A DNA stretch of 64,000 bases from DASQPR01 sp963797675 (lineage in GTDB: Bacteria; Actinomycetota; Actinomycetes; Mycobacteriales; Micromonosporaceae), in assembly GCA_963797675.1 (NCBI GenBank), contig CAWCQQ010000002.1, forward strand, positions 620,001-684,000, given 5' to 3'. The translations under genes were made by a program, and so were the position numbers. Below are positions 1 to 9,757 of the stretch, piece after piece. The notes below the pieces were generated by a model that ran no database searches, was not told the DNA's origin, and worked only from the letters and a program-made list of their open reading frames with translations. The first letter of the stretch is position 1. Every line of letters begins with the position of its first letter.

Positions 1-117
1 GCGCTCCCGTTCGAGATCCTGTCCGTCCTGCTGCTCGCCGCGCTGGTCGGCGCGATCGTGGTATCGCGTACGGCGACCGACAGCGAATCCGCCGCCGACG
101 ACGAGTCGGTCCGCTGA
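1..117 (+). CDS. nuoJ: NADH-quinone oxidoreductase subunit J, C-terminal end (partial)
   Basis: The first 38 codons read as a hydrophobic helix (PFEILSVLLLAALVGAIVV) followed by a polar Ser/Asp/Glu-rich tail and a TGA. This matches the last transmembrane helix and tail of NuoJ, a membrane-arm subunit of proton-pumping complex I. The stop shares one base with the ATG of nuoK, the usual nuoJ-nuoK coupling. Identity rests mainly on this position because only the tail is in the window. Confidence 0.8.
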   Translation, partial: ALPFEILSVLLLAALVGAIVVSRTATDSESAADDESVR

Positions 118-449
118 TGCATCCGGTCATCCCGTACACGGTGGCGGCGGTGCTGTTCGGTCTCGGGATCTACGGTGTCCTCGTCCGGCGCAATGCCGTG
201 CTGGTGCTGATCGCGGTGGAACTGATGCTGAACGCGGTCAACCTCATCGTGATCACCGCCGACGCCACGCTCAACGCCACCCTGCCGCACGCCGGCAGCG
301 TCTTCGCGCTGTTCGTGATCGTGCTCGCGGCCGCCGAGATCGGCATCGGCCTGGCCGTCGTGCTGCAGCTCTACCGGGTTCGCGGCATGATCGACACCGA
401 CTCGATCGCGCTGGGCGAGCGCCACGAAGAGCATGAGGATGCCGCGTGA
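117..449 (+). CDS. nuoK: NADH-quinone oxidoreductase subunit K
   Basis: Complete 110-residue membrane subunit of the type I NADH dehydrogenase, part of the proton path of the membrane arm. Three transmembrane segments lie at roughly residues 5-23, 28-50 and 60-84. The two family glutamates are visible in helix 2 (VELMLNAVNL, Glu35) and helix 3 (AAAEIGIG, Glu74). The ATG overlaps the nuoJ stop by one base, and the stop overlaps the GTG of nuoL. The frame is intact, unlike nuoL, nuoM and nuoN downstream. Confidence 0.97.
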   Translation: MHPVIPYTVAAVLFGLGIYGVLVRRNAVLVLIAVELMLNAVNLIVITADATLNATLPHAGSVFALFVIVLAAAEIGIGLAVVLQLYRVRGMIDTDSIALGERHEEHEDAA

Positions 450-2312
450 ACGGATTTGTCACGCTGGCCGTCGTGCTCGTCGCCGTACCGGCTGCGGCCG
501 GACTCGCTCGGCCTGCTCTTGCCGTTCGCGCTGCGCCGTACCGCGGCCTGGCTCGGCATCGGTGCCTCGGCGCTGGCGTTCGTCGCCGCGATCCTCCTGG
601 CGTTGCGGCACGCTCCGCTGGACGCGTCGCGCTCCTGGGTCCGGTTCGGCTCGCTGGACGTGACCGTCGGCGTACACCTCGATCGGAGCCTCGCGTACGT
701 CGCGATCGCCGTCACGGCGGTCGCGCTCGCGGTGCAGGTCTACTCGGTCGCCTACCTGGATCACGACGACCGCTACCCGCCGTACGCCGCCCAGGTCAGC
801 CTGTTCACGGCCGCGATGCTGCTGGTCGTGGTCTCCGGCGATCTGCTCGTGCTGCTGGTCGGCTGGGAGGTGATGGGCGCCTGCTCGTACCTCCTGATCG
901 GCCATGACCGCTCGCTGCCCGAGGCGCCGGCGGCCGCGGTGAAGGCGTTCGTGGTGACGCGCTTCGGCGATGTCGGCTTCCTGCTCGGCATCGCGCTGCT
1001 CGGCGTGCACGCCGGGTCGTTCCGGATCGCCGTCGTGCTCGCCACGCACTACAGCCCGCGCCTGCTGACCGTCGCCTGCCTGCTGCTGCTGCTCGGCGCG
1101 ATCGGCAAGAGCGCACAGTTCCCGCTGCACACGTGGTTGCCCGACGCGATGGCCGGCCCGACGCCGATCTCGGCCCTGATCCACGCCGCCACGATGGTCG
1201 CGGCCGGCGTGATCGTGCTGGTCAAGCTCGCACCGCTGTTCGTCGCGGCGCCCGGCCTGCTGGTCGTGATCGGGTTGATCGCGGTGATCACGATGCTGCT
1301 CGGCGCGCTGGCGGCGATGGCGCAGGACGACATCAAGCGGGTGCTCGCCTGGAGCACGGTCAGCCAGGTCGCCTACATGTTCGCGGGCTTCGCCGTGAAC
1401 ATCCGCGGTGAAGCGCTGTTCCACCTGCTCACGCACGCCGCGTTCAAGGCGCTGCTGTTCCTCTGCGCGGGCTGCGTGATCCACGCGGTCGGTACGAACT
1501 CGATGTCCGAGATGGGCGGCCTGCGGCGGCGCGATGCCGATCACGTTCGCGCACGATGACGGTCGGGCTGGCGGCGCTCGCCGGCGTACCGCCGTTCTGC
1601 CGGCTTCTTCTCGAAGGACGCCGTGCTCGGTGCGGCCTGGGAAGCGGCACACGGCCGCACCGGCGCGCCCGTCGTGGCTCGGCGCGCTCGTGCTGATCAT
1701 CGGCCTGCTGACCGTCGCGTTGACCGCCTGGTACGCGACCCGGCTCTGGCTGCGTACGTTCTTCGGCGCGTACCGGGGAGGCGACGGCCAGCCACACGAT
1801 CCGCCGCCGCTGATGCGCTGGCCGGTGCTGATCCTGACGATCCCGGCCGCGCTGCTCGGCTTCGCCGGCCTGTCCGCGGCGTTCCGGCGCACGCTCGCCG
1901 GTGCCGGCCGCTCCGCCGACGTACCCGTGTTCGGGCTGGCGACCGCGCTCTCGCTGGTGCTGGTCGCGGTCGGCGTGTTCGGCGCGTGGTGGCTCTGGCG
2001 CCGGGACGAGAGCGCCGACCCGGCGCGCGTGCTGGGCGCCGCTGCGGCCGGTGTTCGACGCACGCGTTCTACCTCGACGCGGTGCAGGACGCGCTCGTGG
2101 TCAAGCCGGTCTACGCGCTCGCGTCGCTGGTCAGCCGCGGTGATGCGGCGATCGTGGACGGCGCGGTCGAGGGCACCGGCGCGCAGACGATGCGCATCGC
2201 CGGCTGGTTCGCGACCTGGCACCGCGGCGCGCTGCCGAGGGCCGGCGTCGCCGTACTCGGCGGAACCGTCGTGATCGCGATCGCCGCGGTGATCGTCGGA
2301 GGGCTGACGTGA
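446..2312 (+). CDS. nuoL: NADH-quinone oxidoreductase subunit L (frame broken by about 7 single-base gains)
   Basis: Largest proton-pumping membrane subunit of complex I. It starts at GTG in a GTGA overlap with nuoK. Homology is continuous but changes frame near 505, 1533, 1555, 1598, 1671, 2038 and 2060, each time by one extra base. Removing seven bases leaves a multiple of three, about 619 residues, normal for NuoL. Landmarks are HTWLPDAMAGPTPISALIHA (from about 1129), IKRVLAWSTVSQVAYM (about 1334), the conserved RRRMPITF and PPFAGFFSKD (both spanning breaks), and a C-terminal FYLDAV segment. Conservation on both sides of every break argues against an old pseudogene. Confidence 0.9.
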
Positions 2313-3801
2313 CGCTGTTACTGGTGCTGATCGCACCCGCGCTGGGTGCCTTGCTGGCGCCGCTGTTCCGCTACGAACGGGCCGGTCAGATCGTCGGCAC
2401 GGTCGCCGCCGCGGTCGCGCTGCTGGCGAGCGTCGGCCTCGTGGTTCGCGCGCGCGACGCCGATCGGTCACGCCGCGATCCGGCCCTGGCACGAGATCAA
2501 CATCCCATGGGTACCCGCCATCGACCTGCGTTTCCACCTGGGAGTGGACGGGATCTCGTACCCCCTGGTGGTGTTGACCTCGCTCTTGACCTTGCTGTGC
2601 TGCCTCTACACGCTGTTCCGGGTCGAGGATCTCGAGCGCGGGCGGCTGCTGATCGCGCTGCTGCTCGTGGTCGAGGTCGGCATCACCGGCGTGTTCCTGT
2701 CGCTCGACCTGATCCTGTTCTTCCTGTTCTTCGAGGTCGTGCTGCTCCCGATGTACGCGATCATCGCCGGCTGGGGTGGCCCGAACCGCAGCCGTGCCGG
2801 ACTGAAGTTCGTGCTCTACACGCTGCTCGGCTCGGTGCTGCTGCTGGTCGGCGTGTTCCTGATCGTGGTGAAGGCGGGCACCGCCGACCTGATCGTCCTG
2901 TCCAGCGGCCGTGGCGCGGCGCTGTCCAGCGGCACCCAACTCGCCGCGTTCGTGCTGGTCGGGCTCGCGTTCGCGGTGAAGAGCCCGCTCTGGCCGCTGC
3001 ACACCTGGCTGCCGGACGCGCACACCGAGGCGCCGACGGTCGGATCGGTGATCCTGGCCGGCGTGCTGCTGAAGATGGGCACGTACGGCCTGCTCCGCGT
3101 CGGTGTCGGCGTGCTGCCGGAGGGCGCCCGCCGGTCGGCGCGCGTGCTCGGCGTACTCGCGGTCGCCGCGATCCTGGTCGGATCGCTGGTCTGCCTCGCG
3201 CAGACCGAGTTGAAGCGGCTGATCGCCTACTCCAGCGTCGGGCACATGGGCTTCGTCCTGCTGGGCATCGCGACCATGACGACCGCCGGCTTCACCGCCG
3301 CGCTGGTCGGCAACATCGCCCACGGCATCATCACCAGCCTGCTGTTCTTCCTGGCCGGTGCGGTGAAGCACCGTACGCACACCGGCGTCGCTCGCCGATC
3401 TGGGCGGCCTGCGGGAGCATGCGCCCGGTGCTCGTCCGGCGTGCTCGGCTTCGCCGCGATCGCGTCGCTCGGCCTGCCCGGGCTGGCCGGATTCTGGGGC
3501 GAGGCGTTCGCGGTCGTGGCGTCGTTGCGGCGCGGCGGCGGCCTCTGGACCGTGCTCGCTGTGCTCGCCGCGATCGGCGGCGCGCTCGCGGCCGCGTACT
3601 TCCTGCGGCTGCTGCGCCGGGTGACGCACGGTCCGGCCACGTCGTTCACCGCGTTCGCCGGCATCGGCCGGATCCGCGGCCGGCGAGGTCGTCGCGTGGG
3701 CGCCGCTGGTCGCCCTGGCGCTCGTCGTCGGCCTGGTGCCGGCGCTCGTGCTGGCCATGGCGCACGGGCCGCTCGATCTGCTGGCGACGGTGATCCGATG
3801 A
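2309..3801 (+). CDS. nuoM: NADH-quinone oxidoreductase subunit M (frame broken by 5 single-base gains)
   Basis: Antiporter-like proton-pumping subunit of complex I. The GTG start overlaps the nuoL stop. Extra bases near 2456, 3387, 3427, 3434 and 3678 break the frame; without them the gene is 495 residues, typical for NuoM. Landmarks are DLILFFLFFEVVLLPMY (helix with the pump glutamate), HTWLPDAHTEAPTVGSV, LKRLIAYSSVGHMGFVLLG and SLGLPGLAGFWGE. The three gains at 3387-3434 add up to one codon, so the frame recovers after a short scrambled stretch. The TGA overlaps the ATG of nuoN. Confidence 0.9.
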
Positions 3802-5280
3802 ACGCGACGATCGACCAGGTCGCACTGCTGCCGCTGTACGCCGCGGCGGCAACGGCGCTGCTCGCGTTCGTCACCGATCTGATCGCGCCGGGTCGGCGGG
3901 CGCCGGTCCTCGCCATGACGGCGCTCGGCACGATCGGTACGGCGGTCGCCGCGTGGATCGTCGGTGCCGGGCACACCCGCGGCAGCTTCTGCGTGCCGGC
4001 CGGTTGCTCGCTCGTCGCCGATCGGACCGGTGCGCTGGTCGCCGTACTGTTCGCGCTGCTGACCCTCGCCGTGGTGGCGCTGTCGAGCGGATGGCTCACC
4101 GATCGCGATCCCGCCCGGCGAGTACTGCTTCCTGCTGGCCGCGTCGATGACCGGCGGCGTCGCGCTCGGCTACTCCCGCGACCTGATCACGCTGGTGATC
4201 GCGCTGGAGACGCTGACCCTCCCGCTGTACGCGCTGGTGGCGCTCCGGCGGCGTACGGTCGCGAGCGCCGAAGGTGCCGTCGTCGTTCTTCATCATCAGC
4301 GTCATCTCGACCGCGATCACGCTGCTCGGCGCCGCGCTGCTCTACGCGGTCACCGGCGCTCTGCACTTCGGCGCGCTGCACACGTTCCTCGCCACCCACC
4401 CGGCCGTCCGCGATCTGCCGCTGACCCGGGCCGCGGTCGTGCTGATCCTGGCCGGGCTCGCGTTCAAGGTCGCCGCCGTGCCGTTCCACGCGTGGGCACC
4501 GGCGGCGTACGACGGGGCGCCGACGCCGGTCGCCGCCTACCTGTCCACGGCCAGCAAGGTCGGCGGCGTGATCGCGATCCTGTACGTCTCCGTACAGGCG
4601 CTCGGCCCGTCGCTGTCGATCGCCGGGCCGATCCTGGCCGTGATCGCGGTGCTCACGATGACGGTCGGCAACGTGGTCGCGCTGCGGCAGACCCGGATGG
4701 TACGGCTGCTGGCCTGGTCCTCGATCGCACAGGCCGGTTACATCCTCGCTCCGCTCGGCGCGCGGCACTGGCTCGCGGCCGGACGGCCGGAGGCGTTGTC
4801 GGTCGGCGGTGGCGGCGGTCATCGCGTACACGGTGTTCTACGTGGTTCTGGAGATCGGCGCGTTCGGTTCGGTGATCGCGCTGCGCGGGCCGCTCGACGG
4901 CGGGACGATCGACGACTTCCGCGGCGTCGCGCGGCGCCGTCCGTGGATCGCGGTCGCGTTCGTGCTCGCGCTGGTCGGGCTCGCCGGGCTGCCGCCCGGC
5001 CTGGCCGGCCTGTTCGCGAAGGTGGTCGTGGTGCGGTCGCTGCTGACCGGCGGCGCGGCCTGGCTGGCTATCGTCGTCGGCATCAACGCCGTGATCGGCC
5101 TGGCCTACTACGTCCGGGTGATCGCGACGCTGTTCGCTAGCGCCGTCGGCCGACGGCCGTGACCGCGTCCGGCGCCTGGCCGTGGCCGGTCGCCGCGGTG
5201 CTGGCCCTGGTCACGGCGGCCGCGCCTGGTGATCGGCTTCGCCCCCGATCTGGTGTTCCGGCGTGGCGTCCGCGCGATGA
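3798..5280 (+). CDS. nuoN: NADH-quinone oxidoreductase subunit N (frame broken by about 7 single-base gains)
   Basis: Third antiporter-like subunit and last gene of the nuo operon, starting at an ATGA overlap with nuoM. Extra bases are inferred near 4113, 4270, 4805, 5148, 5152, 5222 and probably 5268; after removal about 491 residues remain. Landmarks are FHAWAPAAYDGAPTPVAAYL, MVRLLAWSSIAQAGYIL and the C-terminal LVIGFAPDLVFR. The end is inferred. As written, the last frame runs on to 5435, but a gain at 5268 would give a stop at 5278-5280, right after the usual NuoN terminus and before the htpX regulatory region. Confidence 0.85.
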
Positions 5281-5303
5281 TGCGAAGTCCGTCCGAGCGC
5301 TTA

Positions 5304-5324
5304 TCTCAGGGTTTTCTCAGGGTT
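5304..5324 (+). promoter_or_regulatory. Direct repeat of TCTCAGGGTT, probable response-regulator site upstream of htpX
   Basis: Two perfect copies of TCTCAGGGTT begin at 5304 and 5315, a period of 11 bp, so they face the same side of the helix. This is the usual architecture of OmpR/PhoB-family operators. They lie about 95 bp upstream of the htpX start, just after the end of nuoN. Mycobacterial htpX belongs to envelope-stress circuits, so control by a two-component regulator is plausible. The regulator itself is not in the window. Confidence 0.45.
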
Positions 5325-5418
5325 ACCGCAGGAGACATCACGGGTAATCGGCGGAAGGTTGAGTGCACCTGCGATGTTGAATACGACGTTGCTGGTACGC
5401 AACTCGATGGGAGAAAAC

Positions 5419-6304
5419 GTGCACCGGTCACATAACGGACTGAAAACGGCGGCTCTGCTCGGACTGCTGTCGTCGATCATCCTGTTGATCGGCTGGGCGT
5501 TCGGCGGCTCCAGCGGCCTGATCATCGCGTTCGTCATCGCCCTCGGCATGAACGGCGTTTCCTACTTCTTCTCCGACAAGATCGCGCTGCGCTCGATGGG
5601 CGCCCAGCCGGTCACCGAGGCCGAGGCCCCCGCAGCTGTACGCGATCGTCCGCGAACTGTCCGCCCGCGCGAACGCAGCCGATGCCGCGCCTGTACATGA
5701 GCCCGACCGCCGCAGCCGAACGCGTTCGCGACCGGCCGCAACCCGCAGCACGCCGCGGTCTGCGTCACGCAGGGCATCATGGCCCTGCTCACCCCGCGTG
5801 AGCTGCGCGGCGTCATCGGCCACGAGCTGTCGCACGTCTACAACCGGGACATCCTGATCTCCTCGGTCGCGGGCGCGCTCGGCCAGCTTCATCACGATGC
5901 TCGCCCAGTTCGCGTTCTTCTTCGGCGGCGACCGCGACGACGCGACAGCGGCCCCGGCGTCGCTCGGCGCGCTGATGATGCTGATCCTCGGCCCGATGGC
6001 CGCGACGCTGATCCAGCTCGCGATCAGCCGCAGCCGCGAGTACCAGGCGGACGAGTCGGGCGCCAAGCTGGCCGACGACCCGCTGGCGCTGGCGTCCGCG
6101 CTCCGCAAGATCGACGCGGGTGCGCAGGCGATGCCGCTGCGGCCGGAGGGCCAGCTGGCGACCACGTCGCACCTGATGATCGCGAACCCGTTCCGGGCTC
6201 GCGGCGTCGGCAGCTGGTTCGCGACCCACCCGCCGATGGCGGAGCGGATCGCCCGGCTGGAGCGGATGGCCGCGAACGCCGGCCCGGTCCAGTACATGCG
6301 GTAA
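5419..6304 (+). CDS. htpX: Protease HtpX homolog, membrane zinc metalloprotease (frame broken by 4 single-base gains)
   Basis: Membrane M48 metalloprotease that degrades misfolded membrane proteins. GTG 5419 is preferred because GGGAGAA sits just upstream and the protein then begins like family members (HRSHNGLKTAALLG). Two N-terminal membrane helices lead to NSDK-like YFFSDKIALRSMGAQPV. The zinc site HExxH (VIGHELSHVYNRD, about 5812-5850) and the third ligand in SREYQADESGA (about 6034) are intact. Extra bases near 5632, 5675, 5712-5715 and 5881 must be skipped to read EAP-QLY, QPMPRLY, APNAFATGRNP and the second membrane segment. About 293 residues, full length for the family. Confidence 0.92.
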
Positions 6305-6315
6305 TTGCAGTCGTC

Positions 6316-6350
6316 AAACGGCGCGTCTCCGACCGGGAGGCGCGCCGTTT
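6316..6350 (+). terminator. Hairpin downstream of htpX
   Basis: A 15-bp stem (arms 6316-6330 and 6336-6350, one G-U pair) with a 5-base loop lies 12 bases after the htpX stop. No T-run follows, but this position and strength fit the end of the htpX transcript. Confidence 0.6.
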
Positions 6351-6383
6351 GCCCGTTCCGGCGAACCGGTCGTTGTTCGGGCC

Positions 6384-6520
6384 GCTACCGCTCTGCACCG
6401 TCCGTGAGTGCAGAGTGGTAGGACCTGGACAGACCTTCCGCGGACGCCGACGTGCCCGGGTGACGAGCTGCTCGCGCAGCGCTACCGCGTCTGCACGGTC
6501 CGTGAGTCCAGAGCGGTAGC
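6384..6520. repeat. Two copies of a roughly 38-bp hairpin-forming repeat
   Basis: Copy 1 (6384-6421) and copy 2 (6481-6520) share GCTACCGC, TCTGCAC and GTCCGTGAGT. Each folds on itself: CTACCGCTCTGCAC pairs with GTGCAGAGTGGTAG in copy 1, with one G-U pair. Copy 2 carries one extra G after GCTACCGC. They lie in the gap between htpX and the MFS gene. The rest of this gap (6305-6727) holds the htpX hairpin and the MFS ribosome-binding region; I see no gene in it. Confidence 0.6.
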
Positions 6521-6727
6521 GCACCGCACAGAGCCCCCGGCGGGCCGAACGTCGCCGAATGGCGGCTGGCCATTCGGTGATGCTGAGCAACATCGTCTGG
6601 GAATTCGTCGATCAGCCGTGACACGCTGGACCGTCCGGCGATCGAGGCCACCGGGCCCGCACTTCGCCGTCCCGTGTGACGGCGCCTCGCGCACGACGCC
6701 TCTCGATGGGCAATCTGAGGTGGATAC

Positions 6728-7945
6728 GTGCGACGTTATCGCGGAGTGCTGCGGCTGCCCGGTGCGCCCGTCCTGCTGATCGTCGGGCGTCATCGCCCGT
6801 CTCGGCATCGGCATCACGCCGCTCGCGCTGCTGCTGGTGATCGCGCACGCGACCGGTGACTACGCGCCGGCCGGCGATCGCCGGCGGCCTCTACGCCCTG
6901 GCCGTCGCCGTGATGTCGCCGATCGCCGGCCGGATCGCCGACCGGGTCGGGGCCGGCGCCCGTGCTGATCGCGACCGCCATCGCCCATCCGGCCGCGCTG
7001 GTCGCGCTCGTGATCGCGACGCGGCACCTGCACGCCGGCGCCTCGCCGGTCCCGATCTGGATCTGCGCGGTCCTGGCCGGCGCGACGTATCCGCCGCTCA
7101 CCGCCGCGATCCGCGGCGCCTGGAATCAGACTGACCGCGCGGCGATCCGGCTCTGCGCGGCAACGCGTTCGCGCTGGAGACGTCGCTGTTCGAGATCGTG
7201 TTCGTGATCGGCCCGCTGCTGGTCGCGGCGTTCGTCGCGCTCGCGTCGGCCAGCACGGCGATCCTGGCCGCGGCCGGCGCTCACCTTCGTCGGCACGATC
7301 ACGATCGCGCGCGGCACCGGCGATCCGGTCGATCGAAACGCCATCCGCACCACGCCCGGACCACCGGGCTCGGCCCGCTGCGTACCCCCGGATTTCGGGT
7401 GTTGCTCTTCTGCGCCGCCGGCGTCGGCTGCGCGTTCGGAGCCGTCGGCGTCGCGGTCCCGGCCTATGCGACCGCCGCCGCACGTCGGCAACCCGGACGG
7501 CCTCGCCGGCGCTGCTGCTCGCGGTCTGGGGCATCGGCAGCGCGATCGGCGGCATCGCGTTCGGGCTGCGCCGGCCGCCTCGCCGCCCGGTCCGCCAGCT
7601 CAGCTGGCTGCTGCTGGCCGTCGGCGTGAGCATCGCCGCGCTCGCGCTCGCACCGTCGCACGCTCGCTGCTCGGCGTCGTGCTGGCGCATCGGCGGCGCC
7701 ACCATCGCGCCCGCGCTGACCGTCCAGAACTCGCTGGTCGGGCTGGTCACGCCGGCGTCCATGCACAACGAGGCCTACACCTGGATGACGACGCTCACGG
7801 TCGCGCTCAGCGCGGCCGGCGGTGCCGCGGCCGGCCTCGTCGTCGACACGAGCGCCGGCACGCGCTGGGCGCTCGCCGGAGCCGGCCTCGCGGTCGCGCT
7901 GTCGGCCGCAGCATCGACGAGGCCGAGCCTCGCACACAGCGGTGA
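6728..7945 (+). CDS. Major facilitator superfamily transporter (frame broken by about 15 single-base gains)
   Basis: Inferred 12-helix MFS efflux-type permease of about 400 residues; the substrate is unknown. GTG 6728 is preceded by GAGGTGG. In successive frames one reads LIVGVIARLGIGITPLALL, SPIAGRIADRVG, GAWNQ, GNAFALETSLFEIVFVIGP, LLFCAAGVGCAFGAVGV, LLLAVWGIGSAIGGIAFG and GGATIAPALTVQNSLV, which together form one continuous MFS fold. Gains lie near 6785, 6873, 6958, 7133, 7137, 7279, 7319, 7341, 7490, 7511, 7659, 7666 and 7688, with two more inferred before the end. The stop at 7943-7945 is chosen because it sits at the edge of a hairpin; the unbroken final frame runs to 8006. Confidence 0.72.
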
Positions 7946-7973
7946 CGGGCCTGCCGTCTCGGCAGACCCGTCA
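7943..7973. terminator. Hairpin between the convergent MFS gene and yajQ
   Basis: TGACGGG and CTGCC pair with GGCAG and CCCGTCA around a GTCT-type loop. The hairpin sits between convergent genes and could end transcription from either side. It supports an MFS stop near 7945. Confidence 0.5.
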
Positions 7974-8002
7974 GCGGGTACGGCCGGCCTCGGACCTGCT
8001 CG

Positions 8003-8494
8003 CTAGCGATAGTTCGTGAACTGGAGGGCCACGCCGAGGTCGGCGCTCTTCAGCAGCGCGATCACGGCCTGAAGGTCGTCGCGCTTCTTGCCGGTGACCC
8101 GGAGCTGGTCGCCCTGGATCTGCGCCTGCACGCCCTTCGGGCCTTCGTCGCGGATCTTCTTGCTGATCGCCTTCGCCTTGTCCGACTCGATGCCCTGAAT
8201 GATCTTGCAATCGATCTTGTACGTCTTGCCGGACTGCTTCGGCTCGCCCGCGTCCAGTGACTTCAGCGAGATATCCCGCTTGACCAGCTTCTCCTTGAGC
8301 ACCTCGAGCGCGGCGCGCGCCCGGTCCTCGGTATCGGCCTGCACGTTGACCGCCTCGTCGCCGGAGAGCGTCACCGACGCACCGGTGTCGCGGAAGTCGA
8401 ACCGGGTCGCCAGCTCCTTGCTGGCCTGGTTGACGGCGTTGTCCAGTTCCTGCCGGTCGACCTTGCTCACGATGTCGAACGATGGATCGGCCAC
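8003..8494 (-). CDS. yajQ: YajQ family nucleotide-binding protein (DUF520)
   Basis: Complete 163-residue protein of the YajQ family, soluble proteins with two ferredoxin-like folds that bind nucleic acid or cyclic di-GMP. The start is the GTG at 8494, giving ADPSFDIVSKVDRQELDNAV, the family N-terminus. The centre (KLVKRDISLKSL) and C-terminus (LQFTNYR) are also typical. The frame is intact although it lies in the region where other genes are broken. Proximity to the GGDEF-EAL gene is suggestive but may be coincidence. Confidence 0.93.
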   Translation of the reverse strand: MADPSFDIVSKVDRQELDNAVNQASKELATRFDFRDTGASVTLSGDEAVNVQADTEDRARAALEVLKEKLVKRDISLKSLDAGEPKQSGKTYKIDCKIIQGIESDKAKAISKKIRDEGPKGVQAQIQGDQLRVTGKKRDDLQAVIALLKSADLGVALQFTNYR

Positions 8495-8661
8495 GTCGAT
8501 TTCTCCCTGTCTCTTGGTGCGTCTGTCCGTCCCTTCTACGCCCGAACCAGACTGCCATCGGAAGGCCGGCGGCGCGTCGGCAGGTACCCGTTTGCGTAAC
8601 CCCCGGGGGTTACCGCTATTCTCTCTTCTGCTGCCGGGCATTGCCTCGGCGGCATGCGTGA

Positions 8662-8742
8662 GGCGGGTTGCCCGAGCGGTCAATGGGAGCGGACTGTAAA
8701 TCCGTCGCGAAAGCTACGAAGGTTCGAACCCTTCACCCGCCA
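8662..8742 (+). tRNA. tRNA-Tyr (GTA)
   Basis: The 7-bp acceptor stem GGCGGGT/ACCCGCC is perfect. The anticodon loop reads CTGTAAA with anticodon GTA. A long variable arm (class II) follows, then a T arm GGTTCGAACCC. The discriminator is A, with no encoded CCA. Confidence 0.95.
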
Positions 8743-8748
8743 CGCATG

Positions 8749-8789
8749 AACGGCCCTCGGCCAGCGGAGACGCTGACGGGGGCCGTTTT
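8749..8789 (+). terminator. Terminator after tRNA-Tyr
   Basis: AACGGCCC (8749-8756) pairs with GGGCCGTT (8780-8787), with an inner CAGCG/CGCTG stem, followed by TTTT. It ends the tRNA-Tyr transcript 6 bases after the tRNA. Confidence 0.75.
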
Positions 8790-9550
8790 CGTCGGTCTAG
8801 CCCCGGGTAGGGTTCGGTGAGCGAAGCTCGCAAGTGCCGCCGGGAACGGATCGGCGAAGTACTGCGTCGCGTGTACGACGAATCCGTCGGCGAACTCCAT
8901 GATGCTGTCGAGTGGGTCGGCTCGCCGTCGTACGGATTACGCACTCGCGATCGCAGATTGCCTGCCGCGATCCGGCGGACGGCGAGTGCCGTCGCCGGAT
9001 GCCGCCACTTGGGCTTGGATCTTCGCGCGGCCGTGGGATCTGCCGGATTGCGGATAGTCCAGGATTGCCGTCGTCGGCGTAGATCTCGTGCTCCGCGTCC
9101 GAATCGCCGCGCTCGGAGGAGCCGAATGGCTCTCGATCCGCGTCCGGATCCCGCTGTCGTCCTTCATTTCGTCCATCCTGCCGCTTGGGATGCGGGCGCG
9201 GTCGGTCTTGGACACGTTGCTGCGATGGCCTGGCGCTTTCGACCTCAAGCGCGCCGATTGCTCGGACTTTGGACGCTTGAACCAGTCCGATCATCCGATG
9301 TGCTTCGGGTAACGGGTCGAGTCGTCCATTCGGGTGTCGCTCGAAGAGTCAAATGGCTGCAAAACATTGCCACACCGGCAACGGTTTAGGCTCATTTCAC
9401 GCTAAACATGAATGATTAATCACTATCTAAACGGATGAGTCCGATGTGTCCATGCGGCCATCGGGCTTAACGGCACGTCCAGCTACTGGGGGAATGCCAT
9501 CATGTATGGCACGATCAATACGTACCTTGATAAGGTACGCCGACCCCGAG
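8790..9550. other. Poorly coding stretch between tRNA-Tyr and the membrane sensor gene
   Basis: Open frames exist on both strands (for example + 8817-9389 and - 8797-9294), but their translations are Arg/Ser/Pro-rich and show no domain I recognise. Neighbouring genes carry an extra base about every 200-300 bp, so a real gene here could be unreadable. About 9360-9440 is clearly AT-richer than its surroundings (GATTAATCACTATCTAAAC), which fits a promoter region or a transferred segment. Confidence 0.4.
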
Positions 9551-9562
9551 TAGGAGGCACTC

Positions 9563-9757
9563 ATGCACACGAAATTGAGGGCGTGGGCTCGTGGCCTCGC
9601 CGTCGCGTGGCGGCATCGGCGTGCCGTCGTGGCTTCTGCACCGGAACGCTGCCGGTGTACACGCTTCATCCGGCAGCGCACAACGGTTCCGGCCCGTCAC
9701 GCCCGTCAGGCGGTGTCCGCGCGCCAGACGACTGGAGTTGGACCTGAATCTGGATGA
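9563..9757 (+). CDS. Hypothetical small basic peptide with a strong ribosome-binding site
   Basis: The ATG at 9563 is preceded by a perfect AGGAGG (9552-9557) at 5-base spacing, one of the best such sites in the window. The N-terminus MHTKLRAWARGLAVAW resembles a short signal or membrane start, but the 64 residues that follow are Arg-rich with no recognised domain. The region lies inside the zone of extra bases, so the true frame may change after residue 15. It ends where the sensor gene begins. Confidence 0.3.
   Translation: MHTKLRAWARGLAVAWRHRRAVVASAPERCRCTRFIRQRTTVPARHARQAVSARQTTGVGPESG

Noticed and set aside
459..3974. Very long open frame on the minus strand opposite nuoL-nuoM
   Set aside because: Composition is Arg/Gln/Asp/His-rich, typical of antisense reading in high-GC DNA, with no domain; the plus strand encodes conserved complex I subunits.
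446..5280. Complex I operon as a decaying pseudogene cluster
   Set aside because: No in-frame stops, no large deletions and all catalytic motifs conserved; only single-base gains.
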